Below are positions 9,569-17,603 of a DNA stretch of 64,000 bases, piece by piece. Where the stretch lies: contig NZ_CABPSC010000017.1 of NCBI RefSeq assembly GCF_902459585.1, forward strand, positions 46,577-110,576, given 5' to 3'. Within the stretch, counting starts at the first letter, position 1. Each line of letters begins with the position of its first letter. The notes under the pieces are model-generated. The model was not told where the DNA came from. It did not search any database and saw nothing but the letters and a program-made list of their open reading frames with translations. Source of the stretch: Pandoraea nosoerga. Lineage in GTDB: Bacteria > Pseudomonadota > Gammaproteobacteria > Burkholderiales > Burkholderiaceae. A program made the translations under genes and the position numbers.

Positions 9569-10804
9569 TTATTGGGCTTTGGCGCTCGAGGCGGCGTTCG
9601 CCTGCGATGCGGGGGCGGCGGCGGCCGGCGCGCTCGCACCTGCGGGCGATTGCGCCCCGCTACCCGGCAGTTGCGCCGGAACCGCCTTCACCGGCGCGCC
9701 CGGGCGCACCTTCTGTAGGCCGGACACGATGACCTGATCGCCGGCGGCCAGACCCGAGCTCACCAGCCACTTGTCGCCGATCGCGCGATCGGTAACCAGT
9801 TGACGCAGCTCGACCTTGCCTTCCTTGTTCACGATCAGGGCCGTCGGCTGACCCTTCTGGTCGCGCGTGACGCCCTGCTGCGGCACGAGCAGGCCGCCTT
9901 CCTTCACGCCTTCGGCGAGCCGCGCGTGCACGAACATGCCGGGCAGCAACTCGCGGTTCGGGTTCGGGAAGATGGCGCGCACCGTCACCGAGCCGGTCGC
10001 CTGATCGACGGTGATGTCCGAGAACTGCAGCTTGCCTTCGAGCGGATACGTCGTGCCGTCTTCAAGGGTCAGCTCCACGCGCGCGGCGTTCTTGCCCGCG
10101 CTCTGCAGCTTGCCCTCGGCCAGTGCGCGGCGCAGACGCAGACCGTCGGCGGCCGATTGCGTCACGTCCACGTACATCGGGTCGATCTGCTGCACGGTCG
10201 TCATGAGCGTGGCGGCGCCCGCCTGCACATACGCGCCCTCGGTCACCTGCGACAACCCCGTGCGGCCCGAGATCGGCGCCGGCACGTCGGTGTAGCCCAG
10301 GTTGATCTTCGCGGTCTCGACCGCTGCCTTGCCGGCCTGGACGTCGGCGTCGGCCTGCAGTGCGGCGGCCACGGCGTTGTCGTAGTCCTGCTTCGACACC
10401 GCCTCCACCGCCACGAGCTGCTTGTAGCGATCGGCGAGCAGCTTGGCCGACGCCTGGTTCGCGACCGCCTTGGCGAGCGTGGCCTTGGCGTTCTCGTAAG
10501 CGGCCTGATACGTTGCCGGATCGATCTTGTACAGACGCTGGCCTGCCTTGACGTCACCGCCTTCGGTGAAATCGCGCTTGAGCACGATGCCGTCGACACG
10601 CGCGCGCACGTCCGCCACGCGGAAAGGCGAAGTACGTCCGGGCAGATCGGTCGTCAGTGTTACGTTCTGGGGTTGCAGCGTCACGACGCCGACTTCCGGC
10701 ACCATGGCCTGCTGCTGGGGCGGCTTCTTGCCGCACGCGGCCAGGGTCACGACCGCGAGTGTTACGGCAGTGACCATCCCCAGTGAACTTCTCTTGACGT
10801 GCAT
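9569..10804 (-). CDS. acrA: RND efflux periplasmic adaptor lipoprotein (AcrA/MexA-like)
   Basis: 411 residues from the ATG at 10804, which gives a proper lipoprotein signal peptide (MVTAVTLAVVTLAACGKK) preceded by GGGGGCG. The open frame extends 54 codons further upstream but that part resembles nothing. The order is typical: lipoyl half-motifs (VRARVDGIVLKRDFTEGGDVKAGQRLYKIDP and INLGYTDVPAPISGRTG), alpha-hairpin (about residues 110-170), beta-barrel, and a disordered Ala/Pro-rich tail. It couples the transporter to the outer-membrane duct. First gene of the operon, transcribed away from the divergent tetR gene. Confidence 0.95.
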   Translation of the reverse strand: MHVKRSSLGMVTAVTLAVVTLAACGKKPPQQQAMVPEVGVVTLQPQNVTLTTDLPGRTSPFRVADVRARVDGIVLKRDFTEGGDVKAGQRLYKIDPATYQAAYENAKATLAKAVANQASAKLLADRYKQLVAVEAVSKQDYDNAVAAALQADADVQAGKAAVETAKINLGYTDVPAPISGRTGLSQVTEGAYVQAGAATLMTTVQQIDPMYVDVTQSAADGLRLRRALAEGKLQSAGKNAARVELTLEDGTTYPLEGKLQFSDITVDQATGSVTVRAIFPNPNRELLPGMFVHARLAEGVKEGGLLVPQQGVTRDQKGQPTALIVNKEGKVELRQLVTDRAIGDKWLVSSGLAAGDQVIVSGLQKVRPGAPVKAVPAQLPGSGAQSPAGASAPAAAAPASQANAASSAKAQ

Positions 10805-11300
10805 ATACGCCCCCGATAAATGGAATGCGGTCAAACAAAATGACAAGTGCTGCGACGATTGCGACGGCGAAGGCCGGTCCGCAATCCCGTCGCGCAAGGC
10901 GGGTCGGCGAGTGCCTGAGGCCCGGGTGAGCGGGCTGCCGGACAAAGGCCGGCAAGCGGCCATCAAGACGCCCCCGGGTGCGCGGCCATCGCCGCGCGCT
11001 CTGGCACTCGTATGAGATCGTCGAACAGGCTCCGGGACACCAGGGCGATGACGAGAGAGCGCCGCATGGCACTTCCCGGTCGATTCGCTCCCCAGATCAT
11101 CTGAGGTGTTTCCCTTAGACGGAGGAGCTTAAATGTACCCTGTGCAATAGAGCAAGCGGCTGCTATTATAGATACATTCATGAATGTATGTAAATCATAT
11201 TGCGTCGCACCAAAGTGCGGCCCGGTTTACATCGCATTTCCATCACATTTGCCTCGCATTTCGCGTAAATCCGGCTGTTTGAGCCGCCCTGTGACGAGAG
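10805..11300. other. Control region between efflux operon and its repressor
   Basis: About 500 bases without a supported gene, unusually long for a divergent acrA/acrR pair. The palindromic operator lies near the repressor side (11172-11189), about 370 bases from the acrA start, suggesting a long untranslated leader for the efflux mRNA. A TATTAT hexamer (11164-11169) abuts the operator on the plus strand and could be the repressor's -10. Confidence 0.5.
11172..11189. promoter_or_regulatory. AcrR-type operator palindrome
   Basis: An 18-bp perfect palindrome, ATACATTCATGAATGTAT, followed by GTAAA. It closely resembles the palindrome bound by AcrR in front of E. coli acrAB, as I recall it. It lies 111 bases upstream of the divergent tetR gene and probably serves repression of both transcripts. 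Confidence 0.8.
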
Positions 11301-11981
11301 ATGGCCCGCAGAACCAAAGAGGAAGCGATCGAGACCCGCAATCTGTTGCTCGACACCGCCGAGACGGTGTTCGCGCAAAAGGGCGTGTCGCGCACGTCGC
11401 TCGCCGACATCGCCGAAGCCGCCGGCCTCACCCGCGGCGCCATTTACTGGCACTTCAAGAACAAGATCGATCTGTTCAACGCGATGACCGATCGCATCCG
11501 TCTGCCGATGGAGCGCATGATCGACGAAGAGTGCACCGAGCCCGAGGACGGTGATCCGATGCTGCGCATGCACGAAATCTGCAAGCTCGTGCTCAAGGAA
11601 ACGGCGCGCAACGAGCGCCGCCGCCGCGTGCTGGACATTCTGTTCCACAAGTGTGAATACACGGAGGAAATGCTCTCGGTGCTCGAGCGCCAGCGCGAGG
11701 CCTGTGCCGACGGCAAGGCCCGCATCATGAAGGACATGGAGCGCGCCATCGAGCGAAAGCAACTTCCGGAAAGGCTCGACACCCGACGCGCGGCGATCAT
11801 GCTGCACGCGCTGGTGGTCGGCATGATGTCGGACTGGTTGTTCCTGCCCGACTACGATCTGGGGCAGGAATGCGACGCCGTGGTCGACGGCTTTTTCGAC
11901 ATGCTGCGCACAAGCCCGGCCATGCTCAAGCCGGACGGCCCGGCGCGCTCGCCCGCCACGACGGCGCCCGGCCCCTCCTGA
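11301..11981 (+). CDS. TetR-family repressor (AcrR/TtgR-like) of the efflux operon
   Basis: 226 residues. The N-terminal TetR DNA-binding domain is clear: MARRTKEEAIETRNLLLDTAETVFAQKGVSRTSL, then the helix-turn-helix DIAEAAGLTRGAIYWHFKNKIDLFN. The rest is the helical ligand-binding domain (KLVLKETARNERRRRVLDILFHKCEYTEEM), as in AcrR/TtgR proteins that sense pump substrates. Divergent from the RND operon with an AcrR-type palindrome in between, so the target is evident from context. The last 20 residues are a loose Pro/Ala-rich tail. Confidence 0.93.
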   Translation: MARRTKEEAIETRNLLLDTAETVFAQKGVSRTSLADIAEAAGLTRGAIYWHFKNKIDLFNAMTDRIRLPMERMIDEECTEPEDGDPMLRMHEICKLVLKETARNERRRRVLDILFHKCEYTEEMLSVLERQREACADGKARIMKDMERAIERKQLPERLDTRRAAIMLHALVVGMMSDWLFLPDYDLGQECDAVVDGFFDMLRTSPAMLKPDGPARSPATTAPGPS

Positions 11982-12382
11982 ACTCGCCCGGCGCGGGAGT
12001 GGGTCGGCAGGCTCGCGAGTTACTACATATATTAATTAGCAGGCCCCGGCATCCGGCGCCTGTTTTTTCTTCGTCCCCTGGCCCTCCCGGGCAACGGCGG
12101 CCGGCCCGCCGAAGCGAAGAACGTCCCGATTTTTCCGCTTGTCCGCGCGCTTGCCCCGCATCCGGGGGTATTCGCGCGAGGTGATACCTCGTATATCTGT
12201 ACAGTCCCATAGCGTTATATATAATCCTACACAACGCATTGCCGGCGGCCGCCGCCCGGGGCGACGCGCCCACAATGCCCGGTTCCCGACAGCCCTGCGC
12301 CGCACCCTGGCAGCCCGGCGGCCCCTGTCCGCCCTTGTAGCCACCCTAGCCACCGTAGCCACCACACCACACGCTGGAGACC
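11982..12382. other. Intergenic region upstream of modA
   Basis: About 400 bases, AT-rich only in two patches (12021-12040 and 12188-12232). The second patch holds the ModE-type box and probably the mod promoter. No gene supported. A second, weaker half-site pair (CGTATATC at 12190 and ATAGCG at 12210) precedes the main box. Confidence 0.55.
12213..12236 (+). promoter_or_regulatory. ModE-type molybdate-responsive operator
   Basis: CGTTATAT-N7-TACACAACG, 147 bases upstream of modA. As I recall the E. coli modA operator it is CGTTATAT-N7-TACATAACG, so 16 of 17 fixed positions agree, with identical spacing. It predicts molybdate-dependent repression of modABC by a ModE-type protein; a candidate is encoded at 17604-18044. 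Confidence 0.8.
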
Positions 12383-13225
12383 ATGTCCGTGAAAGCCGCC
12401 GTAACCGCGAGTTCCGAATTCCCGTCCCGCGAGCTGCACAGCGCCCGCGCATCCCGCCACCGTGCCGCGCCGCTGCGCCGCGCCCTGGTCACCGTCGCCA
12501 CCCTCGCGAGTCTGTGCCTCGCCGGCCACGCTGGCGCCCAGCAGGTCTTCGCCGCCGCCAGCATGAAGGACGCGCTCGACGACCTCTGCGCGACCTACGC
12601 CCGGCAAACCGGCAAGAAGCCGGTGCTGGTGTATGGCGCCAGCTCCACGCTCGCCCGCCAGATCGAAAAGGGTGCACCGGCCGACGTGTTCATTTCCGCC
12701 GACCAGGACTGGATGGACTACGCGCAGAAGCACGATCTGATCGACGCGTCCACGCGCCGCAATCTGCTCGGCAATGCACTGGTGCTGATCGCCCCGGCCA
12801 CGACCACGGGCGAGATCGACCTGAGGCCGGGCACGGACCTCGATGCGAGACTGGGCAACGGCCGGCTCGCGATGGGCGATCCGGCTCACGTGCCGGCGGG
12901 TCTGTACGGCAAGGCGGCGCTCGAGAAGCTCGGCGTCTGGCCGAAGGTGCAGGGCAAGGTCGCGGCCGCCGACAACGTGCGCAACGCGCTGCTGCTCGTC
13001 GCGCGTGGCGAGGCGCCTTACGGCATCGTCTACAAGACGGACGCGAACGCTGAAAAGCGCGTGCGCATCGCTGGCACGTTCCCGGCCGACAGTCACGCGC
13101 CGATCGTCTATCCGGTCGCGCTCACGAAGCAGGCCAATCGCACCGACGCCGAGCCGTTCTACCAATTCCTGCAGACGCCGGCGGCTCAGGCCACGTTCGA
13201 GCGCTACGGCTTCGGGCGTCCGTAA
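12383..13225 (+). CDS. modA: Molybdate ABC transporter substrate-binding protein ModA
   Basis: 280 residues with a long N-region then a signal peptide (VTVATLASLCLAGHAGAQQ). The mature start VFAAASMKDALDDLCATYARQTGKKPVLVYGASSTLARQIEKGAPADVFISADQDWMDY is the ModA signature; the Ser of AASM and the Ser-Ser of GASST are the oxyanion ligands. GDPAHVPAGLYGKAALEKLG and APYGIVYKTDA are also family motifs. It binds molybdate or tungstate in the periplasm for ModBC. First gene of modABC, behind a ModE-type box. The long N-region suggests a downstream start could be the real one. Confidence 0.95.
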   Translation: MSVKAAVTASSEFPSRELHSARASRHRAAPLRRALVTVATLASLCLAGHAGAQQVFAAASMKDALDDLCATYARQTGKKPVLVYGASSTLARQIEKGAPADVFISADQDWMDYAQKHDLIDASTRRNLLGNALVLIAPATTTGEIDLRPGTDLDARLGNGRLAMGDPAHVPAGLYGKAALEKLGVWPKVQGKVAAADNVRNALLLVARGEAPYGIVYKTDANAEKRVRIAGTFPADSHAPIVYPVALTKQANRTDAEPFYQFLQTPAAQATFERYGFGRP

Positions 13226-13287
13226 TCACGCCGATCACGTCGATCACATCGATCGCTTCGATCCCGTCAATCGCGTCGATCGCATCA
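13225..13287. repeat. 9-bp imperfect tandem repeat after modA, 7 copies
   Basis: Seven consecutive 9-mers with consensus ATC(A/G)CGTCG begin at the last base of the modA stop codon. The modA-modB gap is 280 bases, whereas mod genes normally adjoin. The rest of the gap (13288-13505) shows no gene. Confidence 0.85.
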
Positions 13288-13505
13288 TCGTGCTCTCGGG
13301 GGGTGCGCACCACACGAGTCAGCGGCTGACGTACCGCCGCCGGCGGCGTCCGCCGCGATCCGGGCGCGATCCCCGGCGCGATCCCGAGGGAGATTTCGGC
13401 GCGACCGACGCTTTTCGGCGCTTTCGGAAGTGTTCCGACATTGCCATGTACCGCGTCGGTGCGTCACCATGCGTCGATGCCGCAACTTCACTCACCCTGG
13501 TCCGT

Positions 13506-14210
13506 ATGTCCATGAGTCTTACACCGGAAGAATGGGGCATCGTCGAACTTAGCCTGCGCGTCGGGCTGTGGGGCACGCTTTGCAGCCTGCCCTTCGCTTA
13601 CGCCGCTGCCTGGGTGCTCGCCCGTCGGCAATTCCCGGGCAAGGCGCTGCTCGACGCCGTCCTTCATTTGCCGCTCGTGCTGCCGCCGGTGGTAGTGGGC
13701 TTCGCGCTGCTCGTGCTGTTCGGCGCGCAAGGCGCCATCGGCCGGTTGCTGCGCGAGTGGTTCCACTTCACCTTCGCATTCCGCTGGACGGGCGCCGCGC
13801 TGGCCGCCGGCGTGATGGGCTTCCCGCTGCTCGTGCGTGCGATCCGCCAGGCGCTCGAAGCCTCCGACACCCGGCTCGAGCAAGCAGCCCAGACACTCGG
13901 CGCGGGTCCCTGGCTCACGTTCCTCACGGTCACGCTGCCGCTCACATCCACGGGCGTGCTGCATGGCTTCGTGCTGGCGTTCGCACGGGCGCTCGGCGAA
14001 TTCGGCGCGACGATCACGTTCGTCTCAAACATTCCCGGCCAGACGCAGACGCTGCCGCTCGCGATCTACACCGCCACTCAGGTGCCCGACGGCGACGCGA
14101 TGGTCTGGCGCCTATGCGCCATCTCGGTAGTGCTGGCCGTGGCCACACTCGTCTTCTCCGAAGTGATGATCCGCTTCGGCAATCGCAAGGCCCTCGGTTA
14201 TGACGGTTGA
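13506..14210 (+). CDS. modB: Molybdate ABC transporter permease ModB
   Basis: 234 residues from ATG 13506 (an alternative ATG is at 13512, and 13446 is also in frame); no strong ribosome site is visible, so the start is by family length. About five transmembrane segments. The EAA loop that contacts the ATPase is clear: EQAAQTLGAGPWLTFLTVTLPLTSTGVLHGFVLAFARALGEFGATITF. Other ModB motifs are LPLVLPPVVVGFALL and NIPGQTQTLPLAIYTATQ. It overlaps modC by 11 bases (translational coupling). Confidence 0.95.
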   Translation: MSMSLTPEEWGIVELSLRVGLWGTLCSLPFAYAAAWVLARRQFPGKALLDAVLHLPLVLPPVVVGFALLVLFGAQGAIGRLLREWFHFTFAFRWTGAALAAGVMGFPLLVRAIRQALEASDTRLEQAAQTLGAGPWLTFLTVTLPLTSTGVLHGFVLAFARALGEFGATITFVSNIPGQTQTLPLAIYTATQVPDGDAMVWRLCAISVVLAVATLVFSEVMIRFGNRKALGYDG

Positions 14211-15306
14211 CGTTCGCATTCAGCACAGCTTCGGCGCATTTGCGCTCGACGCCGCTTTCGCGGCCGGCACGGGCGTCACGGCGCTGTTCGGCCCCTCGGG
14301 CAGCGGCAAGAGCACGGTCGTCAATGCGGTCTCGGGGCTGCTCAAGCCGGACGCGGGACGCATCGTCGTGGGCGACCAGGTACTGTTCGACAGCGCCGCC
14401 AGGGTTTGCCTGCCGGCCTGGCGCCGGCGCATCGGCTACGTGTTTCAGGACGCTCGCCTGCTGCCGCACCTGAGCGTGCGTCAGAACCTGCTGTTCGGGC
14501 GTTGGCTGCGACGCCCCGACGTGGCTGCTGCCGGCCCCGGTGCCATCGCGCTCGAGCACGTGGTCGAGGTGCTCGACCTCGGCCATCTGCTCGCGCGCCG
14601 CCCCGGGGCGCTCTCCGGCGGCGAGAGGCAGCGAGTGGGCATCGGCCGCGCCCTGCTCTCGTGCCCGCGCCTGCTGCTCATGGACGAGCCGCTCGCCTCG
14701 CTCGACCACGCGCGGCGCCTCGAAGTGCTCGACTACCTGAACCGCATTCGTCATGAGCTGAGGCTGCCGGTGCTGTACGTCACGCATTCGCTCGACGAAG
14801 TCATGCGGCTCGCCGACCAGGTCGTGCTGTTTCGCGAGGGCAGGACGATCACGCAGGGCGCGCCCGCCGACGTGCTCAACGTGCATCGCGACGCGCTCGA
14901 CGGTACGGCCGAAGCCCCGGGCACCGTGCTGGAGACGCGCATCGTGGCGCACGACGCGCGGTATGGTCTGACGGAACTGGCCGTGAACGGCAACCCCGCT
15001 GTCCGGCTGCGGGTGCCGCACACGGGCGCCGCGGCGGGCGATGCGTGCCGCATTCTCGTGCGCGCGCGCGACGTGGCCGTGGCAAGCTCGCCGCCGGTAA
15101 ACACCAGCGTGCTCAACGTGCTGCCCGCGCGTGTTGCCACGTTGCGCGAGCTCGGCGACGCAGTGGAAGTGGCCGCCACGCTCGCCGGCGATGCCGCCGG
15201 CACGGCGGTGCATGCGCGCATCACGCGCTACTCCGCCGACCAGTTGCAACTCGCTCCGGGGCGCGACGTGTATCTGCTGATCAAGTCGGTCGCGTTGACA
15301 CGCTAA
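14200..15306 (+). CDS. modC: Molybdate ABC transporter ATP-binding protein ModC
   Basis: 368 residues. The ABC ATPase domain has Walker A GPSGSGKST (about residue 31), Q-loop YVFQDARLLPHLSVRQNL, signature LSGGERQRVGIGRALL, Walker B LLLMDEPLASLD and H-loop YVTHSLDE. A C-terminal TOBE/MOP domain (about residues 290-365: NVLPARVATLRELGDAVEVAATL) may bind molybdate, as in other ModC proteins. It energises import through ModB and completes modABC. Confidence 0.95.
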   Translation: MTVDVRIQHSFGAFALDAAFAAGTGVTALFGPSGSGKSTVVNAVSGLLKPDAGRIVVGDQVLFDSAARVCLPAWRRRIGYVFQDARLLPHLSVRQNLLFGRWLRRPDVAAAGPGAIALEHVVEVLDLGHLLARRPGALSGGERQRVGIGRALLSCPRLLLMDEPLASLDHARRLEVLDYLNRIRHELRLPVLYVTHSLDEVMRLADQVVLFREGRTITQGAPADVLNVHRDALDGTAEAPGTVLETRIVAHDARYGLTELAVNGNPAVRLRVPHTGAAAGDACRILVRARDVAVASSPPVNTSVLNVLPARVATLRELGDAVEVAATLAGDAAGTAVHARITRYSADQLQLAPGRDVYLLIKSVALTR

Positions 15307-15412
15307 TGCGTTCCTTCGCCGGCGCATCGGCAGCATGGCTCAACGGCCAGACTCGACGGCCGGGCCCGACGGAGTAATTCGGCGACGCAACCCAGCGGCG
15401 CAAGCCAGCGGC

Positions 15413-15448
15413 AAAGGCGCCGCGACGGTCCCCCGCGGCGGCGCCTTT
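15413..15448. terminator. Bidirectional terminator between modC and the MxKDx gene
   Basis: 11-bp stem (AAAGGCGCCGC/GCGGCGCCTTT allowing a 14-base loop) between convergent genes. Short T-runs follow on both strands. Confidence 0.7.
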
Positions 15449-15467
15449 GTCGTTCCGCTGCGAGCGC

Positions 15468-15776
15468 TTACCGGCTTTTGCTCATCGCGTCGCCCTTGCC
15501 CATGGCATCGCCCTTGCTCGCGGCGTCACCCTTGCCCATGGCGTCGTGCTTGCTCATGGCACCGCCTTTTGACATGGCGTCGTGCCCTCCCATGGCGTCG
15601 CCCCCGGACATCTTGCCGCGCTTGTCCATGTCCTTGCTCATGGCACCGCCCCGGGACATGGCATCGCCCTTGCCCATGGCATCGCCCTTGCTCATGGCCT
15701 CCTGCGCGAATGCCGCGCCCGTACCGAGCGCCGCCGCCATCGTCATTGCCATTGCTGCCAGATATCGCGTCTTCAT
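15468..15776 (-). CDS. Pentapeptide MxKDx-repeat secreted protein
   Basis: 102 residues. A signal peptide (MKTRYLAAMAMTMAAALGTGAAFAQ) is followed by about 14 tandem five-residue units of the form A-M-(S/G)-K-(G/D/H), for example EAMSKGDAMGKGDAMSRGG. This is the Met-rich MxKDx repeat family known from beta-proteobacteria. The mature part has one Met and usually one Lys or Asp per unit and no Cys. The role is unknown. Met-rich periplasmic repeats could bind Cu(I) or quench oxidants, which is inference only. Convergent with modABC. Confidence 0.85.
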   Translation of the reverse strand: MKTRYLAAMAMTMAAALGTGAAFAQEAMSKGDAMGKGDAMSRGGAMSKDMDKRGKMSGGDAMGGHDAMSKGGAMSKHDAMGKGDAASKGDAMGKGDAMSKSR

Positions 15777-15882
15777 CGTCGTGAACCTCCAGGTGTGAGT
15801 GAGTGCAGCGCGAACGCATCGCAGGCGTTCCACTGCCATGCAGTCGTGCGTGCCGGCATTCCCGTGAATTCCGGCGACCGCC

Positions 15883-16707
15883 TCAACTGCCGCCGAACCA
15901 GTTGTAGCCCTGGTCCTCCCAATACCCGCCGGGAAACGTGTCGGTCACGAATATCGCGCGGATATGCTTGGGATTCTTGTAGCCGAGCTTCGTCGGGATA
16001 CGCAGCTTCATCGGAAAGCCATAAGCCCTCGGCAGCGTCTGGCCGTCGTAGGTGAGCGCGAGCAGCGTCTGCGGATGCAGCGCCGTCGGCATGTCGATGC
16101 TCGTGTAGTAATCGTCGGCGCACTTGAAACCGACGTATCGCGCCGTCGTGTCCGCACCGACGCGGCGCAGGAAGTCTGCGAACGTCACCCCGCCCCAGCG
16201 CCCGATCGCACTCCACCCCTCCACGCACACATGACGCGTGATCTGGTCGACCATGCGCGGCGCGGCGAAGCGACGCAGACCGTCGAGCGTCCACGGCGCG
16301 CGATCGGCGATCCGCCCGGAGAGCTCGAGCCGGTAATCCGACTCGTCGACGACGGGCGCCTCGTCCACCGAGTAAAACGCGTTGAATGGAAACGGACGCG
16401 TGATGCGCGACGCGGGAAAGGTCGGTGCGAGCACGTCCTGCCGGAACAGCGCCGCCTGCACGCGATCGTTCCAGCGCGAGAACTTGTCGAGCGCCGATTC
16501 GACGCCCGCGTTGTCCTCCAGCGAGCACCCCGAGAGCAGGGCCACGCCGCCGAGCGTGAGGGTGCGCGACACAAACGCGCGGCGCGACGGCTCGGCAACG
16601 CGGCGTGTCACCAGGGCGCGGGCTTCGCGCAGGATCGCGTCGCCGTCGCGCACAATGGGTACGCCGGCCGGGGTAGCCGGCCCAGTGGGCTTTCGCTCGA
16701 GTGTCAT
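15883..16707 (-). CDS. Tat-exported molybdopterin oxidoreductase (YedY/sulfite-oxidase fold)
   Basis: 274 residues. The N-terminus has a twin-arginine motif (PSRRAFVSRTLTLGGVALLSGC) that doubles as a lipobox, Cys61. The sulfite-oxidase/MsrP fold follows: VDQITRHVCVEGWSAIGRWGGV, where Cys161 would be the Mo-cofactor thiolate ligand, then GFKCADDYYTSIDMPTALHPQTLLA, YGFPMKLRIPTKLGYKNPKHIRAI, and the end of the family, GGYWEDQGYNWFGGS. Periplasmic, membrane-tethered, probably taking electrons from the cytochrome b encoded 24 bp upstream. Substrate unknown (sulfoxide or other S/N-oxide). Fits the surrounding molybdenum genes. Confidence 0.9.
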   Translation of the reverse strand: MTLERKPTGPATPAGVPIVRDGDAILREARALVTRRVAEPSRRAFVSRTLTLGGVALLSGCSLEDNAGVESALDKFSRWNDRVQAALFRQDVLAPTFPASRITRPFPFNAFYSVDEAPVVDESDYRLELSGRIADRAPWTLDGLRRFAAPRMVDQITRHVCVEGWSAIGRWGGVTFADFLRRVGADTTARYVGFKCADDYYTSIDMPTALHPQTLLALTYDGQTLPRAYGFPMKLRIPTKLGYKNPKHIRAIFVTDTFPGGYWEDQGYNWFGGS

Positions 16708-16731
16708 GGCATTTCTCCTGATCGAATGCGC

Positions 16732-17388
16732 TCACCGGCCGGTAATCATGGTGCGCAGCGTGCGCGGCACGAGCGCCACCATCGCAACGTGGACGGCGAC
16801 GAATGCGCCGAGAGCTGTCATCGCCAGAAAGTGAACCCATCGCGCTCCCTGAAAGCCGCCGAACAGCATGCACAGCCAGCCGAGCTGCACCGGCTTCCAG
16901 ATCGCGAGGCCCGACGCCACGAGCAACGCGAGATCGAGCACCGCGAAGAGATAGGCCGCGCGTTGCACCTGGTTGTAGTGGCGCGGATCGTCGTGCGAGA
17001 GGCGACCGTGCAGCGCGGCGAGTGCGTCGCGCAGCACGCCGCGGGCCGTTAGCGGGAAGAAGCGGCGGCCAAAGCGCCCGCTGCCGACGTTCATCAGCAG
17101 ATAGACCGCGCCGTTCGCGGCGAGCAGCCACATGGCCGCGAAGTGCCAGCGCAGCGCGCCGCCGAGCCACCCGCCCAGCGTGATGCCGTTCGCGAAGCGA
17201 AAATCGAACAGCGGCGAGGCGTTATAGATGCGCCAGCCGCTCGTCGCCATCACGATGACGGCGAGTACGTTGAGCCAGTGGGTGATGCGCAGCCAGCCCG
17301 GCTGGACGCGGCGCGGCGGCACGCAAGGCGAGGAAGCGCCCGGCGCGGCCGGCGGCGCGGGCTTCGTGAGGGCGGACAGATCGGGCAT
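16732..17388 (-). CDS. Cytochrome b561-family membrane subunit for the Mo-enzyme
   Basis: 218 residues from ATG 17388, preferred over ATG 17400 because GGAGG lies 5 bases before it. Four to five transmembrane helices with paired His residues for b-type hemes: RITHWLNVLAVIVMATSGW, RWHFAAMWLLAANGAVYLL, KPVQLGWLCML and ARWVHFLAMTALGAFVAVHVAMVAL. This is the cytochrome b/b6 (Ni-hydrogenase/thiosulfate reductase) fold. It is first of a two-gene operon with the molybdopterin oxidoreductase and probably passes quinol electrons to it. Confidence 0.9.
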   Translation of the reverse strand: MPDLSALTKPAPPAAPGASSPCVPPRRVQPGWLRITHWLNVLAVIVMATSGWRIYNASPLFDFRFANGITLGGWLGGALRWHFAAMWLLAANGAVYLLMNVGSGRFGRRFFPLTARGVLRDALAALHGRLSHDDPRHYNQVQRAAYLFAVLDLALLVASGLAIWKPVQLGWLCMLFGGFQGARWVHFLAMTALGAFVAVHVAMVALVPRTLRTMITGR

Positions 17389-17603
17389 CGGGACCTCCAT
17401 CGCCGGGTTGGCGTCGATGAAGCCAGTGTCGCGTCAGGCCGGTGACGAAGTCCTCACGGAAATTAAACGTTTTCGTGATAGCTCGGCGCCGCCCGGGATG
17501 GCGGGCGGTGCGGCGGTTGCATTGGCGAAAACGGGAGAGGAAAGAAAAGAGAAGGCGCGCGGCGAACGCGAACGGCAAACGGCAAACGGCTGGCACGATG
17601 CGT

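Noticed and set aside
10805-10966. Longer acrA start at 10966
   Set aside because: The 54 extra residues precede a perfect lipoprotein signal peptide and have no family similarity.
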